Source: an uncultured Rhodospirillales bacterium
Lineage (GTDB): Bacteria; Pseudomonadota; Alphaproteobacteria; Acetobacterales; Acetobacteraceae
Direction of reading: 5' to 3'
DNA: 64,000 nt
NCBI GenBank assembly: GCA_903865895.1
Contig: CAIPLM010000014.1
Span: 1-64,000 of the forward strand
Within the stretch, counting starts at the first letter, position 1. Each line of letters starts with the position of its first letter. Shown here piece after piece: positions 37,777 to 46,855 of this stretch. The position numbers and the translations under genes were made by a program. The notes beneath the pieces are model-generated. The model saw only the letters and a program-made list of their open reading frames with translations, searched no databases and was not told the DNA's origin.

Positions 37777-38371
37777 GGGCGATCTCGCTTAGACGAAGAA
37801 TGGTTGAGAGGGGATCAATGGCACTTGGCAGTCGCTCCACGCGCATGTGCCAATGAAGTTCCGCCGCGGTCAATTCCTCCTCGGCGCCGCGGCCCTTCGG
37901 GAAGAGGCAAACGCCATTGGGTGCGAGCAGTGGCGTCGCGAGGTCGAGCAAGCGACCGAGTGGCGCGAGGGCACGTGCGGTGATCAGCGAGGCGGGTTCG
38001 ATCTTCAGGCCTTCGATCCGGCCGGTGTGCACCACGACATCAGCCCCACCAACACGGCCGGCTTCCCTGAGAAAGGCGCCCTTGCGCTGGTCGGATTCGA
38101 CAAGGTCGAATCGCCATCCGGTGGCGATGGCGAGAACGACACCAGGGAACCCTCCGCCAGATCCGAGATCGATTACACGCTCGATACCTTGCGGTAAGGC
38201 AGGAAGCAGAGCGAGGGAATCGATGACATGACGCTCCCAAACATGCGCCTCGTCTCGTCGGGAAATAAGATTGATCGTCCCATTCCATTTCAGCAGGAGG
38301 TCCACAAAGCGCCGGAGGCGCTCCTCTGTTTCACGTGAAACACCGAGCCGCAGCAGTGGGTCGCGTTTCAC
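37763..38371 (-). CDS. rsmG: 16S rRNA (guanine-N7) methyltransferase RsmG
   Basis: SAM-dependent methylation of G527 in 16S rRNA; 202 aa. It starts at a GTG (38371) that lies inside a parS site and overlaps the mnmG stop as GTGA. The N-terminal peptide [19 protein letters not shown] is partly dictated by two parS sequences: VSRET is encoded by the perfect 16-bp site. The SAM site is [18 protein letters not shown], preceded by [19 protein letters not shown]. Identity is secure. Confidence 0.96.
   Translation of the reverse strand: MKRDPLLRLGVSRETEERLRRFVDLLLKWNGTINLISRRDEAHVWERHVIDSLALLPALPQGIERVIDLGSGGGFPGVVLAIATGWRFDLVESDQRKGAFLREAGRVGGADVVVHTGRIEGLKIEPASLITARALAPLGRLLDLATPLLAPNGVCLFPKGRGAEEELTAAELHWHMRVERLPSAIDPLSTILRLSEIARVPS
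38327..38342. promoter_or_regulatory. parS site 1 (inside rsmG)
   Basis: TGTTTCACGTGAAACA is an exact copy of the conserved 16-bp bacterial chromosomal parS palindrome. It lies within the first codons of rsmG, where it encodes part of VSRET, about 1.4 kb upstream of parB. It is expected to load ParB. Confidence 0.96.
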
Positions 38372-38379
38372 GTGAAACT
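38364..38379. promoter_or_regulatory. parS site 2 (mnmG stop / rsmG start)
   Basis: CGTTTCACGTGAAACT keeps the full 14-bp core GTTTCACGTGAAAC, with the two outermost bases changed. It contains the TGA stop of mnmG and the GTG start of rsmG, and encodes the terminal SFT of MnmG. Centre-to-centre distance to site 1 is 37 bp. Confidence 0.9.
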
Positions 38380-40242
38380 CCGCGGTGCGGATGACGTTCG
38401 CCGTGCATGGCCCATCAAAATCGCCAGCGCCGCCGGTGTCATCCCCTGAATGCGGGCCGCGGCCCCAATGGAAGGCGGCCTCACAAGCGCGAGTTTCTCC
38501 CGGATCTCTGCAGACAGGCTACCAATCGCCGCAAAATCCAAACCCTCCTCGAAGACCGCGCCCTCCTGTCGACGGAATTGCTCCACATCCGCCTCTTGCC
38601 GACCCAAATAGCCGGCATACAGCGCATCGCTCTCGATGATCGCCCGCAGCCGCGAAGGCGCCGCGGCAAACCATGGCGCTAGTCTCGCTACACCATCTAC
38701 GCCAACATCACTGAGTGCCAGGATGTCGAGCAGCGAGCGAACACGCCCATCGGCACGCACGATGACGCCACGCCGACGCAACTCGTCCGGCGAAAACGTC
38801 TCGGCTAGGCAGCGCGCCCTCAATGCGGAAAGCGCCACACCGTCTTCCCGCCGCTTGCGGGCGCGCTCAGCGCCAACGCACCCCCACCCATCACCAATCC
38901 CGGTCAGCCGAACATCCGCATTATCAGCACGCAGGCTCAGCCGATATTCAGCGCGTGAGGTGAACATGCGGTATGGCTCGGACACTCCCTGCGTCGTCAA
39001 ATCATCGATCAGCACGCCGATATAGGCCTGCGAACGATCGAGCATCACCACGTCCAATCCTGTACAGCGCCGCGCGGCGTTGATCCCCGCCATCAGACCC
39101 TGTGCCGCGGCCTCCTCGTAGCCTGTGGTGCCATTGACCTGCCCGGCCAGAAAGAGACCCGGGATGGCCTTCAACTCCAACCCGACCGTGAGTGCCCGCG
39201 GATCCACATAATCATATTCGATCGCATACCCCGGCCGGATCATCCGCGCGTGCTCCAGACCAGGCATCGTCTCGAGCAGCGCCTGCTGAACATCAACCGG
39301 TAAGCTTGTGGAGATGCCGTTCGGATAGACGGTATCATCGTCCAGTCCCTCTGGCTCCAGAAAGACCTGATGCCGTTCCCGTTCGGCGAACCGGACCACC
39401 TTGTCTTCGATGGATGGGCAGTAGCGCGGCCCACGGCCGGCAATGTGCCCGCCATAAACTGCGGAGCGCTCAAGATTCGCCCGGATGACTGCGTGTGTCG
39501 CCGGCGTCGTGGACGTAACACCACACGCAATCTGCCGGTTAGCAATCGCTGTCGTCAGCACACTGAACGGTTCCGGCTCCGCGTCGCCCCAATCCTGCTC
39601 CAACCCTGCCCAGTCAATGCTCCGGGCATCAAGACGCGGCGGGGTGCCCGTCTTGAGCCGCCCGAGCGGTAGACCGAGTGACTCAAGGCGAAGGGCGAGG
39701 CCGACCGAAGGTGCCTCACCGACACGCCCGGCTGGGCTCTGCTCATCCCCAATATGGATCATGCCCCGCAAAAAGGTGCCGGCCGTCAGCACCGCGGCAC
39801 CACAGGACAGGCGAGTACCATCTCCGCAGATCACGGCGGCCAGGCCACCTTGCGCGTCAAGCGCGATATCCTCCACCGCAGCCTCGATGATCGTCAGCCC
39901 CGCCTGTTCCGACAACAGCGCCTGCATCGCCGCACGATAAAGCCTGCGGTCCGCCTGAGCACGCGGACCACGCACGGCCGGACCTTTGCTGCGGTTGAGG
40001 ACCTTGAAGTGGATGCCCGCTCGATCCGCAGCAATGCCCATCACCCCGTCGAGCGCATCGATCTCGCGCACCAGGTGCCCCTTCCCAATGCCGCCAATCG
40101 CCGGATTGCAGGACATCTCACCGATCGCCGCCCGGCGATGCGTGACCAGTGCGGTGCGTGCACCCATCCGCGCTGCCGCTGCCGCTGCCTCGCAGCCGGC
40201 ATGCCCGCCGCCGATCACCACTACGTCGAACCGTTGATCCAT
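38368..40242 (-). CDS. mnmG: tRNA uridine-5-carboxymethylaminomethyl(34) synthesis enzyme MnmG
   Basis: FAD enzyme that, with MnmE, modifies wobble uridine 34 of tRNAs. 624 aa. The N-terminal FAD motif is [26 protein letters not shown], followed by [24 protein letters not shown], the conserved Cys-containing [35 protein letters not shown] and [28 protein letters not shown]. The C terminus ends RSFT, encoded by parS site 2. The stop overlaps rsmG (GTGA). MnmE lies 24 bp upstream. Confidence 0.98.
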   Translation of the reverse strand: MDQRFDVVVIGGGHAGCEAAAAAARMGARTALVTHRRAAIGEMSCNPAIGGIGKGHLVREIDALDGVMGIAADRAGIHFKVLNRSKGPAVRGPRAQADRRLYRAAMQALLSEQAGLTIIEAAVEDIALDAQGGLAAVICGDGTRLSCGAAVLTAGTFLRGMIHIGDEQSPAGRVGEAPSVGLALRLESLGLPLGRLKTGTPPRLDARSIDWAGLEQDWGDAEPEPFSVLTTAIANRQIACGVTSTTPATHAVIRANLERSAVYGGHIAGRGPRYCPSIEDKVVRFAERERHQVFLEPEGLDDDTVYPNGISTSLPVDVQQALLETMPGLEHARMIRPGYAIEYDYVDPRALTVGLELKAIPGLFLAGQVNGTTGYEEAAAQGLMAGINAARRCTGLDVVMLDRSQAYIGVLIDDLTTQGVSEPYRMFTSRAEYRLSLRADNADVRLTGIGDGWGCVGAERARKRREDGVALSALRARCLAETFSPDELRRRGVIVRADGRVRSLLDILALSDVGVDGVARLAPWFAAAPSRLRAIIESDALYAGYLGRQEADVEQFRRQEGAVFEEGLDFAAIGSLSAEIREKLALVRPPSIGAAARIQGMTPAALAILMGHARRTSSAPRSFT

Positions 40243-40266
40243 TTTCTGCCGCCCAATATCGTCGCG

Positions 40267-41550
40267 CTACTTGCCGATGCAGAATTGTCGGAAGACTGAG
40301 TCGAGCACATCCTCGACATGCACTGCTCCGGTCAACCGGCCCAGAGCCTGCACCGCCAGACGCAAATCTTCGCCACGCAACTCCGCCACGGGGGCTTCCA
40401 GCGCTCTTTCGATGCAGCCGAGCGCTGCCGCCACCGCCGCTCGATGTCTTGCCCGCGTCAGAACCGGCGGTCCGGCCGCATTCGCCAGCTTCCGCGCTTC
40501 CGCCGCCAAGGCTGCTCGCAGTTCCGGGATGCCGGCCCCAGTCAAACCGCTCACCACCAAACCATCGGCGGAGGGGATTGATAGCACGTCCCCCTTGCTG
40601 CGCACATGGAGGATCGGCCCCTGAAGCCCCGGCTCGACCTCGTCGTCACTGACGTGAACCACCAGGTCGGCCTCGCTGGCTCGCGCGCGCGCCCGACGAA
40701 TGCCTTCCGCTTCGATCGCATCGGCACTGTCCCGCAGGCCGGCGGTATCGAGCAACGTAACGGGAATGCCATCCAGCACCACGCGCGCCTCGATCACATC
40801 GCGCGTCGTCCCCGGTATGGGTGAGACGATGGCCACCTCACGCCCGGCAAGGGCGTTCATCAAGGTCGATTTACCGGCATTGGGCGGCCCAACAATCGCA
40901 AATACCAAGCCATCGCGCAGCCGCTCACCACGACCGCCATCGTCAAGATGCGCCGCCATATCGCGTACCAATGACGTCAGATCGTCGATAATTCCCTGTT
41001 CGACGCTGTCGGGGATGTCTTCATCGGGGAAGTCGATCATCGCCTCCTGGCGCGCGAGTTGCGCCAACAGGCGTGCGGCCCAATCGCGATAGATCGATCC
41101 CAACGCCCCGCCCATCTGCCGCAGCGCCTGGGTGCGCTGCTCGGAAGTTTCGGCGGCAATCAGGTCGGCAATCGCCTCGGCTTCCAGCAAATCGACACGC
41201 CCATTCAGGAAGGCGCGCTCAGTGAACTCGCCAGGCTCGGCCGGCCTGGCACCCGCTGCGACGAGGGCGTCGGCGACCCCATCGATCACCGCCGGCCCGG
41301 CATGAACATGCAATTCGGCACTGTCTTCGCCGGTGTAGCTCGCTGGCCCAGGGAACCACAGCAGTATTGCCCGGTCGAGCAACCCGCCATCCGGCCCACG
41401 CAGCGAGCGCAACGCAGCGGTCCGCGGCGTCGGCAACCGTCCGCACAGCGCCTCTGCCACGCCACGCGTGCCAGCGCCGGAGAGACGGATCAGCGCAACC
41501 GCAGCCCGGCCCGCGCCACTGGCGAGAGCAAAAATAGTGTCTGTATTCAA
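40267..41550 (-). CDS. mnmE: tRNA modification GTPase MnmE
   Basis: Partner of MnmG; 427 aa. N-terminal formyl-THF binding domain (TIFALASGAGRAAVALIRLSG, ASYTGEDSAELHVHAGP, GEFTERAFLNGRVDLLEAEAIADLI), central G domain with GPPNAGKS (G1), PGTTRD (G2), DTAGLRDSADAIEAEGI (G3) and an atypical SKGD at the G4 position, and the C-terminal catalytic CIGK. It ends 24 bp before mnmG and begins 12 bp after the ferredoxin stop. Confidence 0.97.
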   Translation of the reverse strand: MNTDTIFALASGAGRAAVALIRLSGAGTRGVAEALCGRLPTPRTAALRSLRGPDGGLLDRAILLWFPGPASYTGEDSAELHVHAGPAVIDGVADALVAAGARPAEPGEFTERAFLNGRVDLLEAEAIADLIAAETSEQRTQALRQMGGALGSIYRDWAARLLAQLARQEAMIDFPDEDIPDSVEQGIIDDLTSLVRDMAAHLDDGGRGERLRDGLVFAIVGPPNAGKSTLMNALAGREVAIVSPIPGTTRDVIEARVVLDGIPVTLLDTAGLRDSADAIEAEGIRRARARASEADLVVHVSDDEVEPGLQGPILHVRSKGDVLSIPSADGLVVSGLTGAGIPELRAALAAEARKLANAAGPPVLTRARHRAAVAAALGCIERALEAPVAELRGEDLRLAVQALGRLTGAVHVEDVLDSVFRQFCIGK

Positions 41551-41562
41551 TGTGTTGCCTGA

Positions 41563-41907
41563 CTATTCCGCCGGGAGTAGCAGCCCGGGCACCACTTCGC
41601 CATCCCGGACATGCCGCTCCAGAATCAGATCAACATCCGAGGTAGATTCGATCTTATACCAAACCCCCTCCGGATAGATCACCATGCACGGCCCGAGCTC
41701 GCAGCGGTCCAGGCATCCCGCGAGATTCACCCGCACCCGCGGCAACCCCATCTCCTTAGCGCGAACCTTCATGTAATCACGCAGCTTCTCTGAATCCCTC
41801 GCCGCGCAGGAGCCCCGCTTGTGCCCATCCGGGCGGCGGTTGCAGCATACGAAGAGATGCGCATCGAAATATGGGCGGCGCTCGCCCGCAGCCTGATCGT
41901 CCGCCAT
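41563..41907 (-). CDS. Thioredoxin-like [2Fe-2S] ferredoxin
   Basis: A 114-aa thioredoxin-fold ferredoxin. The start [19 protein letters not shown] at 41907 follows AAGGGGAC; the track start ten codons earlier lacks this. Cysteines C21, C34, C65 and C69 (spacing C-x12-C-x30-C-x3-C) match the cluster ligands of the family, with an extra C22. The motif [21 protein letters not shown] is characteristic. Redox partner unknown. It is first in the leftward ferredoxin-mnmE-mnmG-rsmG-parA-parB series and diverges from the DUF255 gene. Confidence 0.9.
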   Translation of the reverse strand: MADDQAAGERRPYFDAHLFVCCNRRPDGHKRGSCAARDSEKLRDYMKVRAKEMGLPRVRVNLAGCLDRCELGPCMVIYPEGVWYKIESTSDVDLILERHVRDGEVVPGLLLPAE

Positions 41908-42003
41908 GTTGTCCCCTTTCCGCGTCGTCGGTGGCACTCATCACCTGTCCATCCGCGAGAAAATCCCTATCTGCGATGCTACCGCCTTATGCAAGGACGA
42001 ACG

Positions 42004-44052
42004 ATGCCGACCGAAGCAAACCTCCTGTGCCTCGAGACCTCGCCCTACCTGCTCCAGCACGCCGACAACCCTGTGCACTGGCGGCCTTGGGGAGCAGCAG
42101 CGCTCGCCGAGGCCAAGGCGACCAATCGGCCGATCCTGCTCTCGGTCGGCTATGCCGCTTGCCATTGGTGCCATGTGATGGCGCACGAATCCTTCGAGGA
42201 CGCGGAGACGGCGGCGCTGATGAATGCCCTCTACGTCACCATCAAGGTCGACCGGGAGGAGCGGCCGGACATCGACCATCTCTACATGTCCGCCCTTCAT
42301 GCCCTCGGCGAGCAGGGAGGCTGGCCACTCACCATGTTCCTTACGCCGGATGGTGCGCCGTTCTGGGGCGGCACCTATTTCCCGCCGGAGCCGCGCTGGG
42401 GCCGCCCCTCCTTCCGCCAGGTATTGCAAGGCGTCGCCGAGGCCTTCCACGGCGACAACGAGGCAATCGCCAAAAACGTCGCCACTCTGCAGCGCACCCT
42501 CGTTGCCACCTCGGCGGAACGCCCCGGCGATATGCCGGGGCCTGCCACGCTGGATCGTGCTGCCGCCACCCTACTCCGCCTAAATGACCCCGAGCTCGGC
42601 GGCCTCAAGGGCGCGCCGAAATTCCCCAATCCCGCGATATTCGGCTTCCTGTGGCAGAACGCTTGCCGCAGCGGAGATCCGGCCGGTAAGGCGGCCACCC
42701 ATCTTCTGCTTGAACGCATGTCACAAGGCGGCATCTACGATCATCTTGGCGGCGGCTACGCGCGCTACTCGACTGATGCCGAGTGGCTGGTGCCGCATTT
42801 CGAGAAGATGCTCTACGACAATGCGCAACTCCTCGATCTCCTCGCCCTTGCGCATGCCGATGGCCCCTCGCCGCTTTACGCCGCCCGCGCCGAGGAGACG
42901 GTCGGGTGGATGGTACGTGACATGCGGGCCGAGGAAATTGCCGGCGCTGCCGCCTTTGCCGCGTCGGAAGATGCTGATAGCGAAGGTGTCGAGGGCAAAT
43001 TTTACGTCTGGCAGGAGGCCGAGGTCGATGCGCTGCTCGGCCCCGACAGCGCTGCCTTCAAAGCCGCCTATGACGTGACACCCGATGGCAATTGGGAACA
43101 CAGCACCATCCTGCGCCGCATCACCTCGGCAGGCGACGCGCTTGCCGAGGCCCGGCTCGCTGCCTGCCGCGAAACCCTGCTCGCCGCCCGGGACTACCGG
43201 ATCCGTCCGGGGCGGGACGACAAGGTGCTGGCGGACTGGAACGGCCTCGCCATTGCCGCCCTGTGCCGCGCCGGCGCCGTGTTCGGCCGGCCGGACTGGG
43301 TCGCACTCGCCGAAAACGCGTTCGCCTTCATCGTGAGCCAGATGGCCACACCGGATGGCCGCATCCAGCACGCTTTGCGCCAGGGCCGCATTGCCGCCGC
43401 CGGGCTGCTGGAGGATCAGGCGGCCATGGCCCGCGCCGCGCTCGCCCTCTATGAGGCTACTGGCACCCAATCCTACCTCGATCATGCCTGCCGCATCACC
43501 GATGCGGCAGATACATGGTTCGGCGATCGTGGCGGCTCCTATTTCTCGACCGCCGCAGATGCCACCGATGTGCCGCTCGGCCCGGATGCAAGGCCACGCA
43601 CGCCGGGCGACAACGCCACCCCCTCCGGCAACGGCGTCATCGCCCAGGTGCTCGCCCGGCTTTACCACCTCACCGGCGGACCACGCTTCCGGGACCGCAC
43701 CGAGGCAGTCATCCGCGCCTATGGCGGGCTCGGCGATAGTTTCTCTGCCGCCCCCGGCCTGTTGGTCGCCGCCGACATGCTGGAGGAGATGGCGGCCGTC
43801 GTTGTCACCGGGGCGTCGGACGATCCCGGCACGCGCGCCCTGCTTGCCACTGCTCTCGCCACACCGGATATGGCCGTCTGCGTTCTGCGCGCGCCGCTTG
43901 GAACCGAGCTGCCGAGCGCCCACCCCGCCCATGGCAAGACGTCGCCGCATCCCGCCGCCTATCTCTGCCGCGGCGGCGTTTGCAGCCTGCCGATCGGCGA
44001 CGCTGCTACACTCGCCGCCGCCCTGCGCACCCGCCGCACGGCCCCCGCTTGA
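42004..44052 (+). CDS. Thioredoxin domain-containing DUF255 protein (YyaL/SSP411 family)
   Basis: A 682-aa protein with an N-terminal thioredoxin-like DUF255 domain and a C-terminal (alpha/alpha)6 barrel like N-acylglucosamine epimerases. The ATG at 42004 follows AAGGACGAACG. Hallmarks are [21 protein letters not shown], the CxxC in [32 protein letters not shown]-type segment ([16 protein letters not shown]), [59 protein letters not shown] and the [16 protein letters not shown] motif. Function in bacteria is not established. The divergent ferredoxin gene shares its promoter gap of 96 bp. Confidence 0.93.
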   Translation: MPTEANLLCLETSPYLLQHADNPVHWRPWGAAALAEAKATNRPILLSVGYAACHWCHVMAHESFEDAETAALMNALYVTIKVDREERPDIDHLYMSALHALGEQGGWPLTMFLTPDGAPFWGGTYFPPEPRWGRPSFRQVLQGVAEAFHGDNEAIAKNVATLQRTLVATSAERPGDMPGPATLDRAAATLLRLNDPELGGLKGAPKFPNPAIFGFLWQNACRSGDPAGKAATHLLLERMSQGGIYDHLGGGYARYSTDAEWLVPHFEKMLYDNAQLLDLLALAHADGPSPLYAARAEETVGWMVRDMRAEEIAGAAAFAASEDADSEGVEGKFYVWQEAEVDALLGPDSAAFKAAYDVTPDGNWEHSTILRRITSAGDALAEARLAACRETLLAARDYRIRPGRDDKVLADWNGLAIAALCRAGAVFGRPDWVALAENAFAFIVSQMATPDGRIQHALRQGRIAAAGLLEDQAAMARAALALYEATGTQSYLDHACRITDAADTWFGDRGGSYFSTAADATDVPLGPDARPRTPGDNATPSGNGVIAQVLARLYHLTGGPRFRDRTEAVIRAYGGLGDSFSAAPGLLVAADMLEEMAAVVVTGASDDPGTRALLATALATPDMAVCVLRAPLGTELPSAHPAHGKTSPHPAAYLCRGGVCSLPIGDAATLAAALRTRRTAPA

Positions 44053-44118
44053 CATCTGACGGGGGAGGCTGCCATCCCCTCGCCACATTCGGCCCCTCCT
44101 CAGGATCATCCCCGGCGC

Positions 44119-44601
44119 GTGCCCCAGCTCTCGCTCCATACTCCCGTCGGTGACCTCACCCTCTCCGAAGAGGATGGGGCGATCGTCGCTATCGACTGGG
44201 GCTGGGGACGCGACCAGACCGAGACGCCGCTGCTACTGCGCGCCCGGGCGCAGCTGGAGGAGTATTTCGACGGCACCCGCCTCGACTTCAACCTGCCACT
44301 GGCTCCCTTCGGCAGCGGCTACCAGAAGCGCGTCTGGGCCGCCCTCTGCCGCATTCCCCCCGGCGCCACCCGCAGCTATGGCGATATCGCGCGTGAGGCC
44401 GGTGGCAGCCCGCGCTCGGTCGGTGGCGCCAATGGCCGCAACCCCATCCCGATCGTCATCCCCTGCCACCGCGTGCTCGCTGGCAACGGAATCGGCGGCT
44501 ATTCCGGCGGTGACGGATTGCCGACCAAGCGCTTCCTGCTCGATCTCGAAGCCCGCACCGCCGTCGAATTGGCGCCGCAGGCCCAGGCTCGGCTGCTCTG
44601 A
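44119..44601 (+). CDS. ogt: Methylated-DNA--protein-cysteine methyltransferase
   Basis: Suicide repair protein that removes O6-alkyl groups from guanine; 160 aa from a GTG at 44119. The HTH-containing C-terminal domain has FGSGYQKRVWAALCRIPPGATRSYGDIAREAGG, the arginine-finger region SPRSVGGANGRNPIPIVIPCHRVL with active Cys116 in PCHRV, and GIGGYSGGDGLPTKRFLLDLE. The short N-terminal domain fits Ogt rather than Ada. It stands alone between the DUF255 gene and qor, 37 bp before qor. Confidence 0.94.
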   Translation: MPQLSLHTPVGDLTLSEEDGAIVAIDWGWGRDQTETPLLLRARAQLEEYFDGTRLDFNLPLAPFGSGYQKRVWAALCRIPPGATRSYGDIAREAGGSPRSVGGANGRNPIPIVIPCHRVLAGNGIGGYSGGDGLPTKRFLLDLEARTAVELAPQAQARLL

Positions 44602-44638
44602 CTAGCCTTCGCGTCCACCCCAACCCCATGGACCTCAA

Positions 44639-45610
44639 ATGACCAAAGCGATCCGCATTCACGCCAATGGCGGCCCCGAGGTGATGCGCTGGGAGGACGT
44701 GCCGACCCCCGAACCCGGCCCGGGCGAGGCCCTGATCCGCCATGGCGCCGTCGGCCTCAATTATATCGACGTCTATTTCCGCACCGGGCTCTACAAGTCC
44801 CCCCTGCCGACGACGATCGGCATGGAAGGCGCCGGCACCGTGCTCGCCATCGGCGACGGCGTCACCACCGTGAAGCCGGGTAACCGCGTCGCCTATGCCG
44901 GCGGGCCGCTTGGCGCTTATGCCACCGAGCGTGTGATCGCCGCCGATCGCCTGGTGATCGTGCCCGCGGCGATCGACTTCACGACCGCTGCCGCCATGAT
45001 GCTCCAGGGTATGACGGCCCAATACCTGCTCCGCCGCACCTACCGCGTCTCCGCTGGCGAAACCATTGTGGTGCACGCTGCCGCCGGCGGCGTCGGCCTC
45101 ATCCTGTGCCAATGGGCGAAGTATCTCGGCGTCACCGTGATCGGCGTCGTCTCCACCGAGGAAAAGGCCGCGCTCGCCCGCGCCCATGGCGCCGATCATG
45201 TGGTGATTGGCCATGCCGGCCTGCCCGCCGAGGTCAAGCGCGTTACCGGTGGCGCCATGGTGCCCGTCGTCTATGACAGCGTCGGCAAGGACACTTTCAT
45301 GACCAGCCTCGACTGTCTGGCCCCGCTGGGCATGATGGTCAGCTACGGCAACGCCTCTGGCGCCGTGCCGCCGGTCGATATCGGGATCCTCTCGGCTAAA
45401 GGCAGCCTGTTCCTCACTCGCCCGACGCTTGGCACCTACACCACCAAACGCGCCGACCTCGAACGCGTCACCGCCGACCTGTTCGATGTGGTGGCGAAAG
45501 GCGCTGTGAAAATCCGGGTCAACCAAACCTTCCCGCTCGCCGAAGCAGCGGCTGCCCATATCGCACTCGAAGCGCGTAAAACTACGGGCAGCACTGTTCT
45601 CGTGCCGTAA
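44639..45610 (+). CDS. NADPH:quinone oxidoreductase
   Basis: A zinc-independent medium-chain dehydrogenase/reductase of 323 aa, QorA-like. N terminus MTKAIRIHANGGPEVMRWEDVPTPEPGPGEALIR; substrate domain GLNYIDVYFRTGLYK with the quinone-oxidoreductase signature; cofactor motif AAAGGVGLILCQWAKYLG; and a C terminus AHIALEARKTTGSTVLVP. It probably reduces quinones by one or two electrons. Downstream is a 256-bp gap that holds a candidate structured RNA. Confidence 0.92.
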   Translation: MTKAIRIHANGGPEVMRWEDVPTPEPGPGEALIRHGAVGLNYIDVYFRTGLYKSPLPTTIGMEGAGTVLAIGDGVTTVKPGNRVAYAGGPLGAYATERVIAADRLVIVPAAIDFTTAAAMMLQGMTAQYLLRRTYRVSAGETIVVHAAAGGVGLILCQWAKYLGVTVIGVVSTEEKAALARAHGADHVVIGHAGLPAEVKRVTGGAMVPVVYDSVGKDTFMTSLDCLAPLGMMVSYGNASGAVPPVDIGILSAKGSLFLTRPTLGTYTTKRADLERVTADLFDVVAKGAVKIRVNQTFPLAEAAAAHIALEARKTTGSTVLVP

Positions 45611-45667
45611 CTTCGGCGCTTGCCGCGGCTGGTACGGTCGAAAGAATGGGGAGTGGGCGCTACCCCT

Positions 45668-45828
45668 GGTAGAGACCTGCTGAGTAGGTGACGGTTCAAG
45701 CCGCGCTTATCCGGCACACGAGCACCCGGGGGAGGGGCGGTGGTTTAACCGCCGCGCCCACGTTGACGACTCCCGACGACAGGGATGACGCCAAGTGGGG
45801 TTGTCGCCCGCTCAGCGTCTCCGATACC
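45668..45828. ncRNA. Candidate structured RNA (long-range helix), unassigned
   Basis: In the 256-bp gap between qor and the response regulator, GGTA (45668-45671), GAGAC (45672-45676) and GCTGAGTAGGTGAC (45679-45692) pair in order with TACC (45825-45828), GTCTC (45817-45821) and GTCGCCCGCTCAGC (45803-45816), giving about 22 pairs with one mismatch, a few G-U pairs and small bulges. The enclosed ~110 nt contain a GGCGGT/ACCGCC hairpin and other short stems. The rod-like layout recalls 6S RNA, but I find no conserved 6S features and cannot assign a family or strand. Confidence 0.35.
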
Positions 45829-45866
45829 CTGGGTTCCCTTTGCAAAATGGTCCGAACGGACGGGCA

Positions 45867-46580
45867 TCAGGCGGCGCGTTGGGTTCCCTCCGGGTCAAGT
45901 CGGTACCCGCCGCCCTCGGTGATCAGCAGGCGGACGCTAGAGGGGTCGGGTTCGATTTTCTGGCGCAGCCGGTAGATATGCGTTTCGAGCGTGTGGGTGG
46001 TGACGTTGGCGTTGTAGCCCCACACTTCGTTGAGCAGCACCTGGCGGGAGACGGCGGTGGCGCCGGCGCGATAGAGGAACTTCAGGATCGCCGCTTCTTT
46101 TTCGGTCAGGCGGATGCGACGGTTTTTGGTGGGGTCCTGCAGGAGTTTCGCCGAGGGGCGGAACACGTAGGGCCCGATGTTGAACACCGCGTCTTCGCTG
46201 TTCTCGAAGATGCGCAACTGGGCGCGCAACCGGGCGAGGAGTTCGGCGAGGCGGAAGGGCTTCGAGATATAGTCATTGGCGCCCGAATCGAGCCCGCGCA
46301 CCACGTCGGCTTCCTCGTCGGAGCCGGTGAGCATGATGATCGGCACCTTGATGCCGCGCTGGCGGAGGCGCGAGCAGAGGTCTCGTCCGTCGCCATCGGG
46401 GAGCGACACGTCGAGGATCAGCGCGTCGTAACGCGCCGCACCGCTCAGCATTGCCTCGGCGGATTGGACCGAATTGGCTCGCGAGGTGGTGAATTCCCCA
46501 TCAACTGAAAGCTGTTCCAGCAGCAGGGCGCTCAGCGCCTCGTCATCGTCCACAATCAGGATGGGCCGATCACCGGCCAT
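45867..46580 (-). CDS. OmpR-family response regulator
   Basis: A 237-aa two-component regulator. The receiver domain has the acidic pair DDD at 11-13, phosphoacceptor Asp57 in LILDVSLPDGDG, Thr85 in IMLTGSD and Lys106 in ISKPF. The C-terminal winged helix shows RLTEKEAAILKFLY, LNEVWGYNANVTTHTLETHIYRLRQKIEPDP and the closing LITEGGGYRLDPEG. No histidine kinase gene is adjacent, so it is an orphan in this window. It diverges from ribA across 275 bp. Target genes unknown. Confidence 0.93.
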   Translation of the reverse strand: MAGDRPILIVDDDEALSALLLEQLSVDGEFTTSRANSVQSAEAMLSGAARYDALILDVSLPDGDGRDLCSRLRQRGIKVPIIMLTGSDEEADVVRGLDSGANDYISKPFRLAELLARLRAQLRIFENSEDAVFNIGPYVFRPSAKLLQDPTKNRRIRLTEKEAAILKFLYRAGATAVSRQVLLNEVWGYNANVTTHTLETHIYRLRQKIEPDPSSVRLLITEGGGYRLDPEGTQRAA

Positions 46581-46855
46581 GCTTTGGTTCCTTCCTACTC
46601 ATTCAGCCCGCCAGCGCGCCTCTTGGGAAAGCGCTCTCGGAGCTGTTCGACACGCCGTTGCGTTCAATCGATGAGCAACACGATATCCGCCCGCGCGAAG
46701 ACTTGCACGTACATGGTTCACATTCATGAAGATTTTTTTGATCACAGAATTGCGAAATGTACCCAGGGGTTCATCCGTCACTCACAGTGGACCGGCAGAG
46801 TTTGCATGGCGATGGAGCTTGTGCGGGCGATTTCCACCCCAAAGTTAACCCTGCT
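46581..46855. other. Divergent intergenic region between response regulator and ribA
   Basis: No gene seen. It contains an A/T-rich island around GATTTTTTTGATC, an inverted pair GTACAT (46709-46714) and ATGTAC (46757-46762), and a TTCATGAA palindrome. No FMN riboswitch elements are recognisable ahead of ribA. Promoters for both genes must lie here, but I cannot choose -35/-10 pairs with confidence. Confidence 0.5.

Noticed and set aside
38281-38400. Replication origin near the parS sites
   Set aside because: I see no cluster of DnaA boxes (TTATCCACA-like) and no A/T-rich unwinding region; only the centromere sites are supported.
44049-44054. Perfect TTGACA upstream of ogt
   Set aside because: Overlaps the stop codon of the DUF255 gene and has no acceptable -10 at 16-18 bp.
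45679-45720. tRNA-like T arm (GACGGTTCAAGCC) downstream of qor
   Set aside because: The T stem does not pair properly and no acceptor or anticodon arm can be built; tmRNA, SRP RNA and RNase P motifs are also absent.
45611-45866. Cobalamin riboswitch suggested by AGACCTGC
   Set aside because: Only an 8-base fragment of the B12-box neighbourhood matches; the rest of the conserved core is missing and the next gene is not B12-related.
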